From assembly GCF_001412575.1 (NCBI RefSeq), contig NZ_CP011834.1, positions 2,108,001-2,172,000 on the forward strand: a stretch of 64,000 nucleotides of DNA, written 5' to 3'. Below are positions 59,321 through 64,000 of the stretch, piece by piece. Source of the DNA: Limnohabitans sp. 103DPR2 (lineage in GTDB: Bacteria; Pseudomonadota; Gammaproteobacteria; Burkholderiales; Burkholderiaceae_C). Position numbers and translations under genes: made by a program. The first letter of the stretch is position 1. Each line of letters starts with the position of its first letter. Below the pieces are notes generated by a model that worked only from the letters and a program-made list of their open reading frames with translations, did no database searches and was not told the DNA's origin.

Positions 59321-60237
59321 GAAGGTGAGCCTTTTTTGGCGCTGACATCCATCATGCATTGCGCCATTAAGCGTGCAGCTTCTGCCATTCTTGGGCCCGC
59401 TCGCACCAGCATGTCGGCGTCTTCTTTCTTGAAATTGCAGATGCGTTTACCTTGCATGGCACGCAAATTCTGCCATCCTGGACGCGTCGCCATGTCTGCA
59501 ATATTATTCTCGCTCACCATGATGATGTCAGGCTGCGCACGCACCACATACTCCGGATTGATTTTGGGGAAAGGCCCCAAATGACCAGGCAAGATGTTGC
59601 GAGCGCCCAAGCGCAACAAAGTTTCGCCAATGAAGGAAGATTCGCTGGCACCATAAGGCGCACTGCTAACCTCAAAATAAACACGTTGACCTTTGGATTG
59701 TGCTGGCATGGCCTGCGCCGCAGCACTCACCGCCGCATCAATGTGACGCCATACGCGATCACTTTCTTGCGGCGGCAAACCCAGCACATTGGCAACTACA
59801 CCCAATACACGCTGCACATCGGCATGCGACTTGGGCTCCAATGAGACGACCGTCAACCCCAAAGCGGTTAGGCGGTCTGCGCCTCTGGCAGAGGTGGCCA
59901 TCAACACCACATCGGGTTTTGCAGCGACCACGCTTTCAATGTTGGGATCAATGCCGCCGCCCATGCGCGGCAATTTGCCAATGCTTTGAGGCCAATTGGA
60001 GTAACGGTCAACGCCCACCAACTTTTGGCATTCGCCCAAAGCGCAAACGGTCTCTGTCAAAGAAGGTAACAAGCTGACAATGCGTTGAGGCGGCTTGACG
60101 ATGGTGACTTCAATTTGGCGGTCATCGCGAACGGTCAAGGCATTGGCTTCATGAAACCCGAAGGCCCACATCAACAGCAATACAAGCACCAGGCTGGAGG
60201 GGCGCCTTGAATGAAGTTCAAGCTGAAGTTCAAGCAT
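59317..60237 (-). CDS. btuF: periplasmic cobalamin-binding protein
   Basis: This is a BtuF/FepB-type binding protein of 306 aa. A signal peptide (about 1-34, LVLVLLLMWAFGFHEANA) is followed by PQRIVSLLPSLTETVCALGE and the two-lobed fold. The ATG at 60237 is seven bases after GGAG; an ATG two codons earlier is possible. It overlaps the upstream signal-less binding protein by eight bases and btuC by four, so this part of the operon is tightly coupled. Confidence 0.92.
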   Translation of the reverse strand: MLELQLELHSRRPSSLVLVLLLMWAFGFHEANALTVRDDRQIEVTIVKPPQRIVSLLPSLTETVCALGECQKLVGVDRYSNWPQSIGKLPRMGGGIDPNIESVVAAKPDVVLMATSARGADRLTALGLTVVSLEPKSHADVQRVLGVVANVLGLPPQESDRVWRHIDAAVSAAAQAMPAQSKGQRVYFEVSSAPYGASESSFIGETLLRLGARNILPGHLGPFPKINPEYVVRAQPDIIMVSENNIADMATRPGWQNLRAMQGKRICNFKKEDADMLVRAGPRMAEAARLMAQCMMDVSAKKGSPS

Positions 60238-61033
60238 GTGCATGCTCCCAAGTCTGGAAAATTTTTACCAGCTGGCCAACACCATCCGTCAATGCAGCAG
60301 GTCCCGGTTGCAAAATATCAGCCGACTTGATTTCAAAAATTTGGCGGTTGAGAACAGCGGGAACAGATTGCCAGCCCTCCCGTTCAAGGACCTTTTCGGG
60401 TCTAAATTTTTTGCCGCATAAAGAGCCAATGATGATGTCAGGTGCTCGCTCAATGATGGTTTGACTTTCAGCAATGATTCGGTCCTTGCCCATGGGCATC
60501 AGGGCCAGTTCGGGAAAACAATCATCGCCTCCGGCTAACTGAATCAGTTCAGAAACCCAACGGATACAACTGATGTGAGGGACATCCCATTCTTCAAAAT
60601 AAACTTTAGGACGCCGTTTAAAGGATTTGGCATTCGCTTGAATTTGCATCAAATCATCTTGCATTTTCTGCAAGATTTGAAGACCGCGCTCCGCTTGTCC
60701 CACCGTGGCTGCGACCTGGTACAGCATTGAAAAAATTTCATCAACGCTTCTCTGATTGAAGATGGTGACCTGAATGCCTTGCCGAATTAACAAAGCTGCA
60801 ATGTCTGCCTGTAGATCAGAAAAACCAAACACACAATCTGGTTTGAGTGCCAAAATCTTATCGATCTTGGCACTCAAGAAGGCACTCACCTTGGGTTTCT
60901 CATCCCTGGCCCGACGAGGTCGCACGGTGTAACCTGAAATGCCCACAATGCGCGCCTCTTCGCCCAGCATATAAAGCCACTCGGTGGCCTCCTCTGTCAA
61001 GCAAACAATTCGCTGTGGGCACAGGTTCTGCAT
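60230..61033 (-). CDS. BtuF-like binding protein without a signal peptide
   Basis: This 267-aa protein has the periplasmic-binding fold of the B12/iron group (RIVCLTEEATEWLYMLGEE..., LALKPDCVFGFSDLQADIA). It starts MQNLCPQRIVCL with no hydrophobic leader, so it is predicted to stay in the cytoplasm. It is the second such gene in the operon, next to the exported btuF, and starts five bases after btuB. The sequence resembles proteins annotated as cobalamin-binding. It could handle corrinoids inside the cell or be a binding protein that lost export. Function is inferred only from context. Confidence 0.75.
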   Translation of the reverse strand: MQNLCPQRIVCLTEEATEWLYMLGEEARIVGISGYTVRPRRARDEKPKVSAFLSAKIDKILALKPDCVFGFSDLQADIAALLIRQGIQVTIFNQRSVDEIFSMLYQVAATVGQAERGLQILQKMQDDLMQIQANAKSFKRRPKVYFEEWDVPHISCIRWVSELIQLAGGDDCFPELALMPMGKDRIIAESQTIIERAPDIIIGSLCGKKFRPEKVLEREGWQSVPAVLNRQIFEIKSADILQPGPAALTDGVGQLVKIFQTWEHAHA

Positions 61034-61038
61034 GGCCG

Positions 61039-62922
61039 TTATTTGGGTTGATATTGCAAAGTGATAAACAGTCCTCGACCGGGTGTGTTGTAACCTCCCG
61101 CCAATTCATATTTCTTGTCCAATGCATTTTCCAATTTGGCGCGCAGCATCAATGATTCGCTCAATCGACGGCTGACATACAAATCCAGTGTGGCATATCC
61201 CGCCAACATGGGCGAGCCTGCATAACTGAAGTCTGAACGCGATGAAGAAGCATTCATTTTCAAACCAATGTCATAAGCGTTCCAGCCGCGCGACACATCC
61301 AAAGAACCATACTGCTTGGCACGTCGGCCTGGCAAAAATCCACCCGTCACATTCCAAGGATCTTGAAGCACCAAAGCACCTTTGACTTGGTTGCCCCAGA
61401 TTTGTGAGCGAGTGCTCAACTCCAGACCTTTGTTGCTCATTTCACCCGTATTTTGCGGCTTGTATTGGCTGTCGTAGGCAATGGTGTTTTGCGTCTGAGT
61501 TTGAAAATAGACCACACGCATCAAGGCATTGCTCACGTTGTAGACCAAACCCAACTCTTCGGCGCGGTGAGTCTCAGGCTGCAAATTAGGATTGCCGTAG
61601 GCTCCTACCAAATCATTTGCAGCGGGGGCTCTGAAGCCGGTTGACAGCGTGGAAGTCAAACGCCATTCAGGTGACAACTGGTAGCCAGCACCCAGCAAAT
61701 GATTGTGGTTCACATAGTTTTTCTGCAAGCTTGATGCGCTGCTGTTGCGGTCCACTGTCAGTTCATCGCGGCGCACATTGGCCTGAAAATTCCAGCGGTT
61801 GATTTGTGTGGTGACGCCAGCAAACACCGCTTGCGAGTCACGCTTCATGTCATACACAGTGCGCTGATTGAAAGCCTCATTGGCGCGGTCAATGCCCACA
61901 TTCAAAAGTGTCGTATCTTGCAACGCATAGGTACTGGCCAAGCGCAGCACATCTTGGCGCCCCTCATACCGTGCATTGGTGGCCACGGTGCCGTTCTTGA
62001 TGGCTTCATACGCAAAATGCGTTTGCGCCAGATCAACATCCATCGTCCATTGATCAGAGAATCGCTTGTTCGCAAAGACACCCACCGAGTCTGATTTAAT
62101 CTGAAACTGATTCGTATCAGTTTTGAGCCCCGACCAGCTGTTGTCTGTGTCATAGTCTGTTCTAGAAGTCTTGGCATTGGCTCTGAGTCCAAGGCGCAAG
62201 CTTGCATCCATTTTTTGACTCACGCTGGCTGCGACGTACTGGTCACGGGTGCCGTCGCGGTCAGGGTTCACAGTGGCATTTTTAGCGGGATTCATGGCTG
62301 AAAAGCCCACAGACTCAGAAGCGCCAGCATTCACATCAAACGTAATGTCGTTCACTTTACCGCCATAGCCTGCAGTCAACTCACTTGTTTGGCGAGAACC
62401 CATCATGGCTGTCCCGTAGGCTTTGGGTTCGCCAGCACCTGCACGCGTGGTCACATTGATCACGCCGCCAATGGCTGCCTCGCCGTACAAAGCGCCTGCA
62501 TTGCCACGCAATATCTCTACCCGCTCAATTTGAGACAAGGGCACATGGGTCATCGTCAAAGCACCAATGCCATCGGTCTGAGATCGAACGCCGTCAATCA
62601 TGAGCACGACGTTCTTGCTTTCTTGACCGCGCAAGAAAAACGAAGTGGTTGATCCAGGTCCACCCGACCTACCGAACTCAAAGCCAGCTTCTCCGCGCAA
62701 CAAATCTGCCAAGCTTGCAGCTTGGGACTTGTCGATGTCCTGACGCGTGATCACAGACACCGAGGCAAGCACCTCCGACAAAGGCTGCGCCATTCGTGTG
62801 GCAGAGATCACCACGGGGTTAATTTCTAGGACTTGCGCTTGAACTTGAACGGCAACGGCCAAAGCGATCAAGGACAAAGCAGGCGCAGAGGCAATGCGGC
62901 CAAAAGATTTGGAATTTTTCAT
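61039..62922 (-). CDS. btuB: TonB-dependent cobalamin receptor BtuB
   Basis: BtuB is the outer-membrane corrinoid transporter. The chosen ATG gives 627 aa with a signal peptide (1-29, ending QVQAQ). A TonB box-like PVVISATRM follows, then the plug with LADLLRGEAGFEFGRSGGPG and IERVEILRGNAGALYGEAAIGGVINVTTR, and a barrel ending in GLFITLQYQPK. The open frame extends 144 codons upstream without a stop, but that stretch is the cobalamin riboswitch and is not translated. It is the first gene of the operon. Confidence 0.95.
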   Translation of the reverse strand: MKNSKSFGRIASAPALSLIALAVAVQVQAQVLEINPVVISATRMAQPLSEVLASVSVITRQDIDKSQAASLADLLRGEAGFEFGRSGGPGSTTSFFLRGQESKNVVLMIDGVRSQTDGIGALTMTHVPLSQIERVEILRGNAGALYGEAAIGGVINVTTRAGAGEPKAYGTAMMGSRQTSELTAGYGGKVNDITFDVNAGASESVGFSAMNPAKNATVNPDRDGTRDQYVAASVSQKMDASLRLGLRANAKTSRTDYDTDNSWSGLKTDTNQFQIKSDSVGVFANKRFSDQWTMDVDLAQTHFAYEAIKNGTVATNARYEGRQDVLRLASTYALQDTTLLNVGIDRANEAFNQRTVYDMKRDSQAVFAGVTTQINRWNFQANVRRDELTVDRNSSASSLQKNYVNHNHLLGAGYQLSPEWRLTSTLSTGFRAPAANDLVGAYGNPNLQPETHRAEELGLVYNVSNALMRVVYFQTQTQNTIAYDSQYKPQNTGEMSNKGLELSTRSQIWGNQVKGALVLQDPWNVTGGFLPGRRAKQYGSLDVSRGWNAYDIGLKMNASSSRSDFSYAGSPMLAGYATLDLYVSRRLSESLMLRAKLENALDKKYELAGGYNTPGRGLFITLQYQPK

Positions 62923-62949
62923 AAATAAAAGCTCGAAATATGTTCTCAC

Positions 62950-63212
62950 CGCCTTCCCCGACAGTGCATGAACGTAAGGCTCCCCCAGGGGAGAACCACC
63001 TTGTTGGCCGGTATCCGGGCTAAGCAGATCGACCTCCATCACCTTCCCAAATGCCTGTTTCAGGGCACTCAGTGGCGATTGATGAAAGCGGGGCTTTGAA
63101 AAAGCCCGTCTGCTGACCGTTGCGGGGGCAGCGCAGGTGGAGTTAACCCCGAGGGGGATGGCTCTCCTGCTTCCCGTTGAACTGAAACTTGCGAACCAAG
63201 TCTCGAGCACCA
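62950..63212 (-). promoter_or_regulatory. cobalamin riboswitch controlling the B12 operon
   Basis: Read on the minus strand the leader has, in order: AACGGGAAGCAGG; GCTGCCCCCGCAACGGT (63116-63132); GCCACTG (63070-63076); the B12 box AGCCCGGATACCGGCC (63006-63021). A GC-rich hairpin at 62978-62997 close to btuB is the likely expression platform. A TACAAT box at 63222-63227 would start transcription near 63215. The riboswitch shuts down expression when adenosylcobalamin is plentiful. It fills the 357-bp gap between btuB and the zapB-like gene. Confidence 0.93.
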
Positions 63213-63279
63213 ACAAAGTACATTGTAAGATGTCACCTTGCACCAAGCCTACAATGCTAGAAATTACAATGGCTCTGAC

Positions 63280-63501
63280 ATGACGAACCCCACTACCGTC
63301 GACCAGATTGCAGAACGCGTCGAGCACCTCTTGCTCAGGCACGAAGAATTGCAAAAGACCAATGCACTGCTACAGCAGCAGGTGCTGGCAATTTCCCACG
63401 AGCGCGACTTGCTCAAGTCCAAGTTGGCCGCTGCCCGTTCTCGCGTAGACGCCCTGATTGAGCGACTGCCCCAAAACACCTCTTCTGACACCGACGCATG
63501 A
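63280..63501 (+). CDS. ZapB-like small coiled-coil protein
   Basis: This 73-aa protein is almost entirely a predicted coiled coil (VEHLLLRHEELQKTNALLQQQ... to LIERL), similar to the short proteins encoded just upstream of zapA in betaproteobacteria. It probably helps organise the FtsZ ring, but its assignment to ZapB is inference from size, heptads and position. The start MTNPTTVDQIAERV gives the usual length; its stop overlaps the zapA start by four bases. Confidence 0.75.
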   Translation: MTNPTTVDQIAERVEHLLLRHEELQKTNALLQQQVLAISHERDLLKSKLAAARSRVDALIERLPQNTSSDTDA

Positions 63502-63842
63502 GCACCAAACAGCTTGAAGTTCAAATCATGGGCCAAAGCTACCTGCTGGGCTGCCCAGTGGGGGGAGAAGATCGCCTGTTGGCTGCCGTTGACAAAGTCG
63601 ACCAAGCCATGTGCAAGGTCCGCGACGCCGGCAAAATCAAAGCGCGTGACCGCATCGCGGTTTTGGCAGCCCTCAATCTGGCCTTTGAACAAGCCGAAGC
63701 CCCGCCTCCAGCTGACAAGCAAGCCACCGCTCCTGAAACCACCGAAACCACCTCAGCCCTGAGTGACTCTGATCACGAACGCTTGGGTCAGCTGTTGAAA
63801 AAACTGGATCAGGCCCTCCACCAAGATGGTCAACTGATTTAG
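63498..63842 (+). CDS. zapA: cell division protein ZapA
   Basis: ZapA cross-links FtsZ filaments at mid-cell. It is 114 aa with an N-terminal globular domain (KQLEVQIMGQSYLLGCPVGGE, RIAVLAALNLAFE) and a C-terminal helix (LGQLLKKLDQALHQ), separated by a Pro/Thr-rich link. It is coupled to the zapB-like gene and followed by the probable 6S RNA, the order found in many proteobacteria. Confidence 0.93.
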   Translation: MSTKQLEVQIMGQSYLLGCPVGGEDRLLAAVDKVDQAMCKVRDAGKIKARDRIAVLAALNLAFEQAEAPPPADKQATAPETTETTSALSDSDHERLGQLLKKLDQALHQDGQLI

Positions 63843-63881
63843 TCTCACAAGCCCTGCTTTGAGTTAAGCCTACAATCGCGC

Positions 63882-64000
63882 TGTCTGCAGTGCATGCTGG
63901 GCTTTATATTTCCTTGAACCAATGCTCTTAGAGCCCGGGCTTGGTACATTGTCTGGTGAGCGTGATCGTCTCGCGTCAGATGAACCCAACGCCAGTCTGC
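63882..64000 (+). ncRNA. ssrS: probable 6S RNA (ssrS), 3' end outside the window
   Basis: This stretch lies immediately downstream of zapA, the usual place for ssrS. It contains GGTGAGCGTGATCG, resembling the E. coli 6S segment GGTGAGCATGCTCG, and CTTGAACCAA. A TACAAT box at 63871-63876 would start the transcript near 63883. The other half of the long 6S hairpin cannot be checked because the window ends. Confidence 0.55.

Noticed and set aside
62923-63354. 144-codon in-frame extension of btuB
   Set aside because: The stretch is the cobalamin riboswitch leader on the same strand; the signal peptide begins at the internal ATG (62922).

Overview
The window looks like a chromosomal segment of a betaproteobacterium, most likely Burkholderiales of the family Comamonadaceae (Limnohabitans/Rhodoferax-like). 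This rests on gene order (rlmE-ftsH-folP; rpsB-tsf-pyrH-frr-cdsA-dxr-rseP-bamA-skp-lpxD-fabZ-lpxA-lpxB-rnhB), a PhaR-type PHA regulator, a Bug/TctC solute-binding protein and the style of the proteins. No database search was possible; the taxonomic call is inference. Most of the window is ordinary, densely packed housekeeping DNA.

Layout. 1-4.1 kb: start of folP, ftsH and rlmE on the minus strand, then divergent yhbY and a glycosyltransferase-like gene. 4.1-9.2 kb: carA-carB-greA operon, with a GTG start for carA and a promoter-like box upstream. 9.2-23.5 kb: one long minus-strand series from rpsB down to a TrmH-family methyltransferase, covering translation factors, UMP kinase, phospholipid and isoprenoid synthesis, outer-membrane assembly and lipid A synthesis. 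The usual uppS gene between frr and cdsA is absent. 23.5-31.8 kb: amidase, nnr, an SDR, RNase R without its N-terminal domain, tRNA-Leu(CAG), rimO and phaR.

31.9-41.9 kb is the most accessory-looking part: a small membrane protein, a lipase-like lipoprotein, a SOUL protein, a DMT exporter, a Bug protein, a TonB receptor, a thermonuclease, a class II aldolase-like protein, an MFS transporter and tRNA-Val(GAC). It carries a family of short palindromic elements. There are two complete copies of about 150 bp, each between convergent genes. They have 24-bp terminal inverted repeats, long covarying inner stems and an identical 35-nt core. Two solitary ends of the same family face each other across 3.2 kb and enclose three genes.

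42-55 kb: relA, hydrolases, a 3-hydroxybutyrate dehydrogenase, ispF/ispD, mfd, serB, phoD, an epoxide-hydrolase-like gene and a PLP aminotransferase. 55.4-63.3 kb: nth, then a six-gene vitamin B12 salvage operon (btuB, a signal-less binding protein, btuF, btuC, btuD, cobQ) behind a cobalamin riboswitch. 63.3-64 kb: a zapB-like gene, zapA and a probable 6S RNA cut by the window edge.

The genes mainly serve growth: ribosome and mRNA maturation, pyrimidine supply, envelope biogenesis and stringent response. PhaR and 3-hydroxybutyrate dehydrogenase point to PHA metabolism, and the B12 operon points to corrinoid scavenging. No rRNA operon, phage, CRISPR array or recognisable transposase gene was seen.
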